Assembly: GCA_003284185.1 (NCBI GenBank)
Contig: QBWB01000007.1
Coordinates: 1-34,770, forward strand
From: Prochlorococcus sp. AG-315-C08
GTDB lineage: Bacteria; Cyanobacteriota; Cyanobacteriia; PCC-6307; Cyanobiaceae
Reading direction: 5' to 3'
Length of the DNA stretch: 34,770 nt
The notes under the pieces are model-generated. The model was not told the DNA's origin. It made no database searches and saw only the letters and a list, made by a program, of their open reading frames with translations. The position numbers and the translations under genes were made by a program. This document shows, in pieces, positions 10,033-23,462 of this stretch; the stretch's first letter is position 1, and the number at the start of each line of letters is the position of its first letter.

Positions 10033-10119
10033 AAAAAAAAAAAAAAAAAAATAATAAATATATAGAAATATTATTTGACCATAAAAAAAAAAGATCTAAT
10101 AAATATATAGAAATATTAT
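10033..10119. repeat. A19 homopolymer plus two exact 23-nt copies of TAATAAATATATAGAAATATTAT, with an A10 run between them
   Basis: Read directly: A-run 10033-10051; copies at 10052-10074 and 10097-10119; second A-run 10083-10092. Confidence 0.85.
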
Positions 10120-10156
10120 ATGAACATCTCAAACCTGACTAGTTCACCAAAATAAA

Positions 10157-10906
10157 TTGAGAATATCTACTAACGCCAGTAAAGAAGATTTAACGTTATC
10201 TATATGGAAGGGTATAAAATGGCACCCTACAAAAGATCAAATTGAAAAATTTATTCAATTGCAATTTTTATTAGAAGAATGGAATAAAACCACTAATCTT
10301 ACTCGTTTAATTCATGGAAATGATTACTGGATTTCTCAAGTTTGCGATAGTTTATGGCCACTTACTAAAGAACTTCAACATCCAAACTTATCTTACAAAT
10401 GTATAGATGTAGGGTCTGGCTGTGGCTTCCCTGGATTGGCGTTAGCCATAGCCCTGCCTAATGCCAACATTACTCTTTTAGACTCTTCCAACAAAAAAAC
10501 TACTTTTTTAAAAGAGGTATCCAAAGAAATTGGATTAAAGACACGAATACAAATCATCACAGAAAGAGCAGAAATAACAGCTCACAATCAATCATTCAGG
10601 AAAAACTTTGACTATGCCATGGCCAGAGCCGTAGCCCCTGCTGCAGTTGTCGCTGAATATCTCATACCTTTTTTGAATTCAACAGGTCAAGGGTTGATTT
10701 TCAAAGGGAAATGGACTGATCAAGAACAAAATAATCTTAAAAGAGCATTAAGCACACTCAATGCAAAGTTGAAAGAATCACAAAAATTTGATTTACCAGA
10801 TAATCGAGGAGTTAGAAATGTAATTAGAATCGAATCAATAGGTGAATGTCCAAACAAATACCCAAGAACCGTTGGAACACCAAGAAAAAAGCCATTAGGC
10901 AATTAG
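10157..10906 (+). CDS. rsmG: 16S rRNA (guanine527-N7)-methyltransferase
   Basis: 249 aa; WNKTTNLTRL, DVGSGCGFPGLALAIA, MARAVAP motifs. TTG start. Confidence 0.94.
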   Translation: MRISTNASKEDLTLSIWKGIKWHPTKDQIEKFIQLQFLLEEWNKTTNLTRLIHGNDYWISQVCDSLWPLTKELQHPNLSYKCIDVGSGCGFPGLALAIALPNANITLLDSSNKKTTFLKEVSKEIGLKTRIQIITERAEITAHNQSFRKNFDYAMARAVAPAAVVAEYLIPFLNSTGQGLIFKGKWTDQEQNNLKRALSTLNAKLKESQKFDLPDNRGVRNVIRIESIGECPNKYPRTVGTPRKKPLGN

Positions 10907-12150
10907 AGACCCCACAGCCTATCTCTTCTTTCTCCACCTAGTTGATTTTTCAATTTTCTAAGAATTCCTGGTATTTCAGAGCTCCATGGACTATTAATAA
11001 GAACTTCTTGCAAATCCTCCTCACTTACTTCACAATCTAAGCTATCTGCATTTAAACCAGGGAACCAATGGCCACCTCTTCCAAGAAGACCATAACGATC
11101 CTTTGCAAAACCTTCCATTTCCCAAGATTCAATTAAGTTATAAAGCCAAAGTAAAACAGGTAAATTTATTTCTCCAGGTGTTTTTTCCCATGTAGGTAAT
11201 CCTAGATGCCAAGTAGTCATCCATAATTTTCCAAGAGATGAATATGAGGCATCTATTAATCTATTTTCAATTCTTTTAATTAACTCAGGAGTATCATCAC
11301 TATCTATTAGAGAGATAGCAGTTAAATGAATCTCAAGATCTTCAGGTTTTGAGGCCCCCACACTTAAAGTATTAATTCTTTTATCACTCAAGCAAAAAAG
11401 ATCATTAAACACTATCGGATGTAAAGGGCTACATAATTCTAAAAGTTTTGATGAAGGAGTATGTAAATGACCACCCTTATCAGTCGGACTAATAATAAAA
11501 ACTCCCATATCATTTGAATGAGCAGCATCTAAAGCTGGTTCATTGTCTTGGCGAATAAAATACCAATGCAAGTTCACATAATCAAAAAGACCTGTTTCAA
11601 TTGTTCTAACTATAAGATTTACATTTGCATGAGTAGAAAAGCCAATATGACCAATAAGACCTAAATCTTGCCAACGACGAACAACTTCTAGACATCCATT
11701 AGGACGAATAGTCATATCCAAATGTTCGGGAAGATTTATACCATGTATAGCTAATAGATCAATTGTCTTACAACCCAACTTTGAAAAACTCAGCTGAAGT
11801 TCAGCCTCAAATATTAAAGGATCATTATTCGGAGGGATCTTAGTTTGTAAGATCCTTTTTGGATCATGAAATTCATTCATGGCCCAACCTAATTGAAGTT
11901 CAGATGTTCCATAATGACGAGCAGTTTCAATATGATGTAAACCCTTTTGAGCAGCATGAGTCATAGTTTTCTGCAAGATTATTTGTTTTTGATTATTAAT
12001 TTCTTTTGGATCTAAATCCTTCCAACTTTGCTGAAAACGCATTCCACCAAGAGATAGAACAGGCATTTCAATCTCTGTTCGCCCGAATCGTCTACTTGGT
12101 ATTAATAAATTTGAAGGGGTTTTATTGCTTGTCAACTTAATCTTGCACAA
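10903..12150 (-). CDS. Aldo/keto reductase family oxidoreductase (COG1453-like) with C-terminal extension
   Basis: 415 aa; HIETARHYGTSE (Tyr present, usual Asp is Glu), LQTKIPP Lys, LLAIHG His. Convergent stop overlaps the rsmG stop by 4 nt. Confidence 0.85.
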   Translation of the reverse strand: MCKIKLTSNKTPSNLLIPSRRFGRTEIEMPVLSLGGMRFQQSWKDLDPKEINNQKQIILQKTMTHAAQKGLHHIETARHYGTSELQLGWAMNEFHDPKRILQTKIPPNNDPLIFEAELQLSFSKLGCKTIDLLAIHGINLPEHLDMTIRPNGCLEVVRRWQDLGLIGHIGFSTHANVNLIVRTIETGLFDYVNLHWYFIRQDNEPALDAAHSNDMGVFIISPTDKGGHLHTPSSKLLELCSPLHPIVFNDLFCLSDKRINTLSVGASKPEDLEIHLTAISLIDSDDTPELIKRIENRLIDASYSSLGKLWMTTWHLGLPTWEKTPGEINLPVLLWLYNLIESWEMEGFAKDRYGLLGRGGHWFPGLNADSLDCEVSEEDLQEVLINSPWSSEIPGILRKLKNQLGGERRDRLWGL

Positions 12151-12151
12151 A

Positions 12152-12565
12152 TCACGTAACTGGTGGTAAACCTAAATTTCTGAAATTATGTTTTTTCAAT
12201 ACTTCTCTACGTTGATTTAATTCTTCAAAGGGAACCCATTCAATACAGTCTACTGGACAAGTGTCTATGGCTTCTTGGATTAATTCTTCATTATCTCCAT
12301 CTTGTCTAAAAGCTCTTGCTCTTCCTTGCTCAGGTTCCATATAAAAAGTGTTAGTTGCAACTGAACCACAATACGTACAGCCAATACATTTCCTCTCATC
12401 GACCCAAACTGCTTTTTCTTTAAGTTTCCCACCGAGAACAGGATCTCTGCCACTTAATTTATAATCATCATTGATAACAGCCTCAAAGGCTGCACTTGGA
12501 TCATAAGTATTGGTTAATGATTTAAATTCAAGAGAGGTTGTTTCAAAAGCTGCGGAAGGGTCCAA
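12152..12565 (-). CDS. 4Fe-4S ferredoxin
   Basis: 137 aa; CIGCTYC ... CPVDCIEWVP. TTG start. N-terminal DPSAAFE motif is duplicated. Confidence 0.9.
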   Translation of the reverse strand: MDPSAAFETTSLEFKSLTNTYDPSAAFEAVINDDYKLSGRDPVLGGKLKEKAVWVDERKCIGCTYCGSVATNTFYMEPEQGRARAFRQDGDNEELIQEAIDTCPVDCIEWVPFEELNQRREVLKKHNFRNLGLPPVT

Positions 12566-12580
12566 GGCAAATTTAACTTC

Positions 12581-12973
12581 TTATGAATCCCAACGAGTAA
12601 CAACAAGTTCTATAGATCCATCTAGATTTTTCTTTTGCTCTGCAATTTGGAATCCCTCTTGAACAGTTGTTTCTATAACAGTATTGAATGCATACCTTTG
12701 TGTTAACTGGGAGAGAAATCTCTCAACTGGTATTGACTGTTTCCAGAGATCCAAGTCTGTAACCAATTCATAAGATTTTGATACTTTATTCCAACGAAAT
12801 CCAATATCACCTCCTGTATTCATCTTTAAAGTCATTTCTGCCAACACTGTTTGACCTCTGAAGCCACGAACTAAATTTTCACCTTCTTGAGGCAAATAAC
12901 CCAAATCAATAAGAGCCTGTTTTAAATGCTCTTTTTTGCGTAGTTGAGTTTTTACTGTGCTGAAATGTGACAT
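12581..12973 (-). CDS. ycf35: DUF1257 / Ycf35 family protein
   Basis: 130 aa; resembles the Ycf35/DUF1257 family (MSHFSTVKTQ..., GDIGFRWNKVSKSYELVTDLDLW). Next to a ferredoxin and a DUF2997-like gene. Confidence 0.8.
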   Translation of the reverse strand: MSHFSTVKTQLRKKEHLKQALIDLGYLPQEGENLVRGFRGQTVLAEMTLKMNTGGDIGFRWNKVSKSYELVTDLDLWKQSIPVERFLSQLTQRYAFNTVIETTVQEGFQIAEQKKNLDGSIELVVTRWDS

Positions 12974-13176
12974 CAGTGAATTTTGGCAGAAATAGTCTGT
13001 TTTTGAACCTCTTCACGAAGGAATGCTTCCGAAGTAGATTTCCTTTGCTCAACGCTTCCTAAAGCTTCTTCAAGCTTCTCAGTTAGATGAAGGCATGCTT
13101 CTCCCACAAGGCCTTCGACGGTCTCTTCAACTCGTCCATCTTGCCGAATTTTGAACCGAAGAGTTCTTTGAGGCAT
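12973..13176 (-). CDS. DUF2997 family small protein
   Basis: 67 aa; MPQRTLRFKIRQDGRVEETVEGLVGEACLHLTEKLEEALG matches my memory of DUF2997. 1-nt overlap with DUF1257. Confidence 0.75.
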   Translation of the reverse strand: MPQRTLRFKIRQDGRVEETVEGLVGEACLHLTEKLEEALGSVEQRKSTSEAFLREEVQKQTISAKIH

Positions 13177-13259
13177 CTATATTTACTTTTAAGTAATGGA
13201 TGATAACCAAAAAAAGCCAATGTGTGCGATTCAGTTATCAGAACGAATTATTTGAATAT

Positions 13260-14069
13260 TTAAACTAATTGTCCTTCATCCATAAGTGCTTTGAGTTTCT
13301 TTTGAATTTGTGCATTATCCATTTGCTCTAAAGCCATTCGGCCTTCATATCGCACAGAAGGTTCCGCATCATTTAAGAGAACAGAAATGAGTGCTTCTTC
13401 TACTTGACTTTTGATTCCATCATTCAAAATGCTGTAAAGGCGTCCAAGGGACCAAATACAATTACTTCTTACAATTGGTTCACCGTCAATTTGCAAACTT
13501 ATAAGTAATTGATCTGCTGCTTCAGAGCACTTCTGGGAGGAGTTGAGTCCAACCTCTGCAAGAGAACTTGATGCCCATAATCGAACAGCCGCAACATCTT
13601 TTTTCAAAGCATCAATAAGTGGCTCAAGAACAGGGGCATCAGAGTAATTTCCAAGACTCCAAGCAGTAGCTTTTCTTACATATGCATTACTATCAAATTT
13701 CAATAAATTTAATAAAATATTTATGGCTTTTGGGCAAGGATTTCTCCCTAAAGCGTACACAGCACTCATCCTCTCGACAGGGCAAGGTACATTTAACAAA
13801 GGAACCAATAAAGGGAGTGCTCTAGGATCTCTATGTTCGCAAAAAACTCGAAGCCCTTGTAATCTCTCTTCATGACCAGATTGAAGCCATTTCAGGGCAA
13901 GCTCACATTCCTTTGAAGGATTTTTAGACTCACTATCACTACTACTAAATTCAATTTCATCTAAGGGATCTCCCACTAATTCTGCAGCTAATTCTTTCGC
14001 CAAGACATCAGGATCTATGGCAAGGTTAGCCAATCCATTATTAACAAGTTTTTCGTTTACATCATTCAT
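13260..14069 (-). CDS. HEAT-repeat protein (PBS lyase/CpcE/NblB-like fold)
   Basis: 269 aa; repeats such as RDPRALPLLVPLLNVPCPVERMSAVYALG and SNAYVRKATAWSLGNYSDAPVLEPLIDAL. Confidence 0.85.
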   Translation of the reverse strand: MNDVNEKLVNNGLANLAIDPDVLAKELAAELVGDPLDEIEFSSSDSESKNPSKECELALKWLQSGHEERLQGLRVFCEHRDPRALPLLVPLLNVPCPVERMSAVYALGRNPCPKAINILLNLLKFDSNAYVRKATAWSLGNYSDAPVLEPLIDALKKDVAAVRLWASSSLAEVGLNSSQKCSEAADQLLISLQIDGEPIVRSNCIWSLGRLYSILNDGIKSQVEEALISVLLNDAEPSVRYEGRMALEQMDNAQIQKKLKALMDEGQLV

Positions 14070-14093
14070 AGCTCTTAAAAAAGGAGAACCAGC

Positions 14094-14219
14094 TCAATTG
14101 ACTGGAGCAGGTGCGAGCATGTCACCCGGCAGCCAAATACGTGCTGTAACTGCAAACAAAGCTATCCCAAAAAGACTAACAATCAAAATAGGAAAAAGAG
14201 TTGAACGTAAAAAACCCAA
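14094..14219 (-). CDS. Small single-transmembrane protein, 41 aa; not in supplied ORF track
   Basis: Manual translation from TTG at 14219: MGFLRSTLFPILIVSLFGIALFAVTARIWLPGDMLAPAPVN*. Strong hydrophobic helix. Same strand, 24 nt before the HEAT ORF. The start codon is uncertain. Confidence 0.6.
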   Translation of the reverse strand: MGFLRSTLFPILIVSLFGIALFAVTARIWLPGDMLAPAPVN

Positions 14220-14269
14220 GTTTGAAAATTAATAAGAACTATATTCTGCTCTAAATTCTGTTCAATTGG

Positions 14270-16036
14270 CTAAACATGCTCAAATGAATGAGTAATTAGT
14301 CGTGTTTTGTTGAGCAAAAAGCCAGAAGATACTGCTACTAAAAGAGCAATCCAGCCTCCTCTTTCTTGATGGAGTAAGAAAGATCCAATACTTAGTAGGC
14401 AACCATAAAGAATTCCGGAACCAAAGACAAAACGCAACAAAAGTACAAATAGAGAATCAAGAGGCTCCAAATTCATTCGATCTCTCACAATTTTCCACCC
14501 AGGTCCTGGTGGTCTTACTTCCTTCACAAAATTATCAAGTGTTTCTTCAGACTCTGGCTCAGTAAACAATAAAGTAATAAGCCAAATGACAGCCGTAAAT
14601 AAAGTCGTAAATAAAAGTCTGTTTCCAAAATCATTTATTATAAAAACAGGGGAAAGTGACGTTATTAAACCTATAAAAAAACCACTTAACATAGCAGCAA
14701 GTTCAGCTTGAGAATTAATCCTCCACCAAAACCACCTAAGGACAAGAACAACCCCCGGTCCAGTACCTATTGCAATAACAAGTCTAAATATTGATCCAAT
14801 ACTATCACTTATTAATGCGGCAAGAACCCCAATTAAAAGTAACAAAACACTTGATAATTGCCCAATCAAAATAACTTCTTTTGGACCAGAGTATGGTCTT
14901 AAAAATCTTTTATAAAGATCATGTGTTACATAACTTGCGCCCCAATTAATTGAAGTGCTTATTGTGCTCATAAAAGCAGCAACTAATGAAACGACAACAA
15001 ATCCAAGAGCTACGGGTGGTAAATATTTAACAGCCAAAGATGGATAACTTAATTCCCAGTCAGTTTGATAAGGCAATAAAACCAATCCAGCCAATCCAAC
15101 CACAATCCAAAGCCAGCTACGAATAAGATAATTAATAATTAAAAAAACTATACCTGCTAATGTTGCTTCTCTCTCATCTTTAGTAGCCAACAAACGTTGA
15201 ATAAATTCGCCACCTCCATCACTTCGTCTAAAGCTCCACCATTGCAATGCAATAAAGGATATAAAAGTAGTAATACTTAGACCTGAACTATCAATCCAAT
15301 GTATCCCTTCTTTATCCCAATTCCATGGGAACAAAGAGAGTAGTTCTGGTCGATCAAGTTTCTCTAATTTCAATAGCAATTCTGCCATCCCCCCAGAAGC
15401 ATCAAGTACGACATAGCACACTGCAAGGGCTCCTAACAGCGCTAACACAAGCTGGATAGAATCATTAATTACTACTGCCCAAAGTCCACCTAAAACGGTA
15501 TAAACAAGCATAAACATAGCCACTAAGACCATCAGGATTATGGTGTCAGTAAAAAACCAGAAGACATGATGACCATCTACAACTCCTAATGCTTCTGCTA
15601 CTTTTCGCATTGCTAAGAAGGCATAGCCAATTCCTATACAATTAATTGGAACTGCCAGTAAAAAAGCTTTGACTCCCCTTAAGCAAGCAGCTGCTTTTCC
15701 ACCATATCGTAATTCAGTAAACGCAGCATCCGTTAAAACACCACTACGTCGCCAAAGAGGAGCAAATACTACTGTCATAGCAACATGTGCAAGCCCAAAG
15801 CTCCACCATTCCCAATTACCTGCTAATCCTCTTGTTCCAATAACTCCTGCAACATATAAAGGTGTATCGATTGAAAACGTAGTTGCAGCCATTGATATCC
15901 CAGCAAGAAGACCACTTAACTTGCGACCTGCAACAAAATAATCTTCTTCATTCCGATTTTTTACAGAGATATAAATTCCCAGCCCCAAAGAAAATAATAA
16001 GTAGATGGCGAGAAGAAACCAATCAATAAATGTCAT
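14270..16036 (-). CDS. Sodium:solute symporter family (SSS) transporter
   Basis: 588 aa polytopic protein; DWFLLAIYLLFSLGLGIYISVKNRNEEDYFVAGRKLSGLLAGISMAATTFSIDTP and FMSTISTSINWGASY are SSS hallmarks. Confidence 0.9.
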   Translation of the reverse strand: MTFIDWFLLAIYLLFSLGLGIYISVKNRNEEDYFVAGRKLSGLLAGISMAATTFSIDTPLYVAGVIGTRGLAGNWEWWSFGLAHVAMTVVFAPLWRRSGVLTDAAFTELRYGGKAAACLRGVKAFLLAVPINCIGIGYAFLAMRKVAEALGVVDGHHVFWFFTDTIILMVLVAMFMLVYTVLGGLWAVVINDSIQLVLALLGALAVCYVVLDASGGMAELLLKLEKLDRPELLSLFPWNWDKEGIHWIDSSGLSITTFISFIALQWWSFRRSDGGGEFIQRLLATKDEREATLAGIVFLIINYLIRSWLWIVVGLAGLVLLPYQTDWELSYPSLAVKYLPPVALGFVVVSLVAAFMSTISTSINWGASYVTHDLYKRFLRPYSGPKEVILIGQLSSVLLLLIGVLAALISDSIGSIFRLVIAIGTGPGVVLVLRWFWWRINSQAELAAMLSGFFIGLITSLSPVFIINDFGNRLLFTTLFTAVIWLITLLFTEPESEETLDNFVKEVRPPGPGWKIVRDRMNLEPLDSLFVLLLRFVFGSGILYGCLLSIGSFLLHQERGGWIALLVAVSSGFLLNKTRLITHSFEHV

Positions 16037-16060
16037 AAGAATTGACCAAAATTATCTTTT

Positions 16061-17325
<1,265 letters not shown>

Positions 17326-17366
17326 TTAAATTTTAGAAAATCAAAAGAAAATTAATTAATCTTCAT

Positions 17367-21476
<4,110 letters not shown>

Positions 21477-21509
21477 CTAATAAATTGAGGAGAAGTAAAT
21501 TTTTAGAGA

Positions 21510-23417
21510 TTATTTAGAAACGGCTACTGCTTCAATAATAGTGTCATTCATTACGACACGGCCAACTGTCGTAAGGATATAACGGCTTAACAAAGCTCCA
21601 TCCTCATCTAATCGATCGCGTCGATATGTCCATTCTTCGATTCGAGTGCCATCTCTCAAGACTTCTGTTTTTTTAGGTTTATCAAGTTCATCTTCATCTT
21701 CAACATCACCCAAGAAACGAACCCAAACCCAATCATGAAGATTAATTCTTTTGTCTTCAAAGGCATGGATAACATCCCCAAGTGATGCATAAGTTTGCGC
21801 ATAGTTTCCAAACTTAGGCTGAACTGCTTCAGGCTGAACTGCTGTGAGGTAATAAGAGCCTAAAACCATATCTTGGGATGGCGTAACAATAGGGTCCCCA
21901 GTAGCAGGAGAAAGAATGTTATTGCTAGCCAGCATTAACATTCTTGCCTCTGTTTGAGCCTCAATAGCTAAAGGTACATGAACTGCCATTTGATCGCCAT
22001 CAAAATCAGCATTAAAAGCAGGACAAACTAATGGATGTAACTGAATAGCTCGGCCAGCAACCAATTTAGGCTCGAAAGCTTGAATACCTAAGCGGTGCAA
22101 TGTAGGAGCACGGTTAAGAAGAATTGGGTGACCTTCGATTACTTCTTGCAATACTTGCATGACTTCATCATCAGCTTTTTGTATTAATTTCTTTGCGGCC
22201 TTAATGTTATTAACAATATTCTGACGAATCAATCTATGAATCACAAAAGGTTGAAAAAGCTCTATAGCCATTTCTTTTGGTAATCCACATTGATGCATTT
22301 TTAATTTTGGACCTACTACGATTACTGAACGACCTGAATAATCAACTCGCTTACCAAGTAAATTCTGTCTAAAGCGACCTTGCTTTCCTTCAATAATATC
22401 GCTTAATGATTTAAGAGGGCGATTGTTTGCACCTACAACAGTTCTTCCTCTTCTGCCATTATCGATAAGTGCATCTACAGCTTCTTGCAGCATTCTTTTT
22501 TCATTTCTTACAATTATCTCAGGAGCTAATATTTCCTGAAGGCGAGCAAGTCGATTATTTCTATTAATTACTCGTCTATATAAATCATTCAAATCGGATG
22601 TTGCGAATCTACCACCATCCAACTGAACCATAGGCCTGAGATCTGGAGGTATTACAGGAATTGCATCTAAAACCATCCATTCAGGACTTGCACTAGTAGC
22701 AATGAAATTATCTATTACTCTGAGTCTTTTGATTAACTTGGCCCTTTTTTGACCCTTGCTAGTTGCAACATCTTCTCTTAATTGCTCTGCCACTTCCTTA
22801 AGATTCAAATCTTCTAATAATTGTTTTAATGCTTCTGCACCTATGCCAACAATTGGTTCATTCTCTATAGTTGAATCTTCAGCATAAATTTCATCTTCTA
22901 TCTCCAACCATTCGTCTTCAGTTAGTAATTGCTTGTACTTTAAATCTTTACTATCACCTATATCTAAGACAACATAACAATTAAAGTATACAATTTGCTC
23001 GACATCCCTCAACGGCATGTCTAATAAAATTGCGACATAGCTAGGAATACCTTTTAAATACCAAACATGAGATACTGGGGCCGCTAATTTTATAAAACCC
23101 ATTCTATGACGTCTAACGCGGCTTTCTGTGACTTCAACACCACATCTTTCACAGACTATTCCGCGATGCCTGACTCTTTTATATTTGCCACAATGACATT
23201 CCCAATCTTTAGATGGTCCAAAAATCTTTTCACAAAACAATCCATCCATCTCTGGTTTGAGAGTACGATAATTAATCGTCTCAGGCTTAGTTACTTCACC
23301 TACAACTTGTCCATTAGGTAATGTTCTTTGCCCCCATTCCATAACCCTTTCAGGAGAAGCTATTTTAATTTTGACGTAATCAAAATGATTCTCTGTTCGT
23401 AAATTGCTGTTGGTCAT
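21510..23417 (-). CDS. rpoC1: RNA polymerase gamma subunit (N-terminal beta')
   Basis: 635 aa; catalytic [28 protein letters not shown], zinc-binding [20 protein letters not shown]. Confidence 0.98.
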   Translation of the reverse strand: MTNSNLRTENHFDYVKIKIASPERVMEWGQRTLPNGQVVGEVTKPETINYRTLKPEMDGLFCEKIFGPSKDWECHCGKYKRVRHRGIVCERCGVEVTESRVRRHRMGFIKLAAPVSHVWYLKGIPSYVAILLDMPLRDVEQIVYFNCYVVLDIGDSKDLKYKQLLTEDEWLEIEDEIYAEDSTIENEPIVGIGAEALKQLLEDLNLKEVAEQLREDVATSKGQKRAKLIKRLRVIDNFIATSASPEWMVLDAIPVIPPDLRPMVQLDGGRFATSDLNDLYRRVINRNNRLARLQEILAPEIIVRNEKRMLQEAVDALIDNGRRGRTVVGANNRPLKSLSDIIEGKQGRFRQNLLGKRVDYSGRSVIVVGPKLKMHQCGLPKEMAIELFQPFVIHRLIRQNIVNNIKAAKKLIQKADDEVMQVLQEVIEGHPILLNRAPTLHRLGIQAFEPKLVAGRAIQLHPLVCPAFNADFDGDQMAVHVPLAIEAQTEARMLMLASNNILSPATGDPIVTPSQDMVLGSYYLTAVQPEAVQPKFGNYAQTYASLGDVIHAFEDKRINLHDWVWVRFLGDVEDEDELDKPKKTEVLRDGTRIEEWTYRRDRLDEDGALLSRYILTTVGRVVMNDTIIEAVAVSK

Positions 23418-23462
23418 GAATAAATAAAGTGTTTTTAATAAATGTTTTTCGTACTGAGTTGA

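Noticed and set aside
14017-14232. Plus-strand 71-aa ORF
   Set aside because: Overlaps the HEAT start antisense and reads as an unremarkable basic peptide; the opposite strand gives a convincing small membrane protein.
23106-23321. 71-aa plus-strand ORF and similar short ORFs within rpoB, rpoC1 and rpoC2
   Set aside because: Antisense or out-of-frame to strongly conserved RNA polymerase genes.
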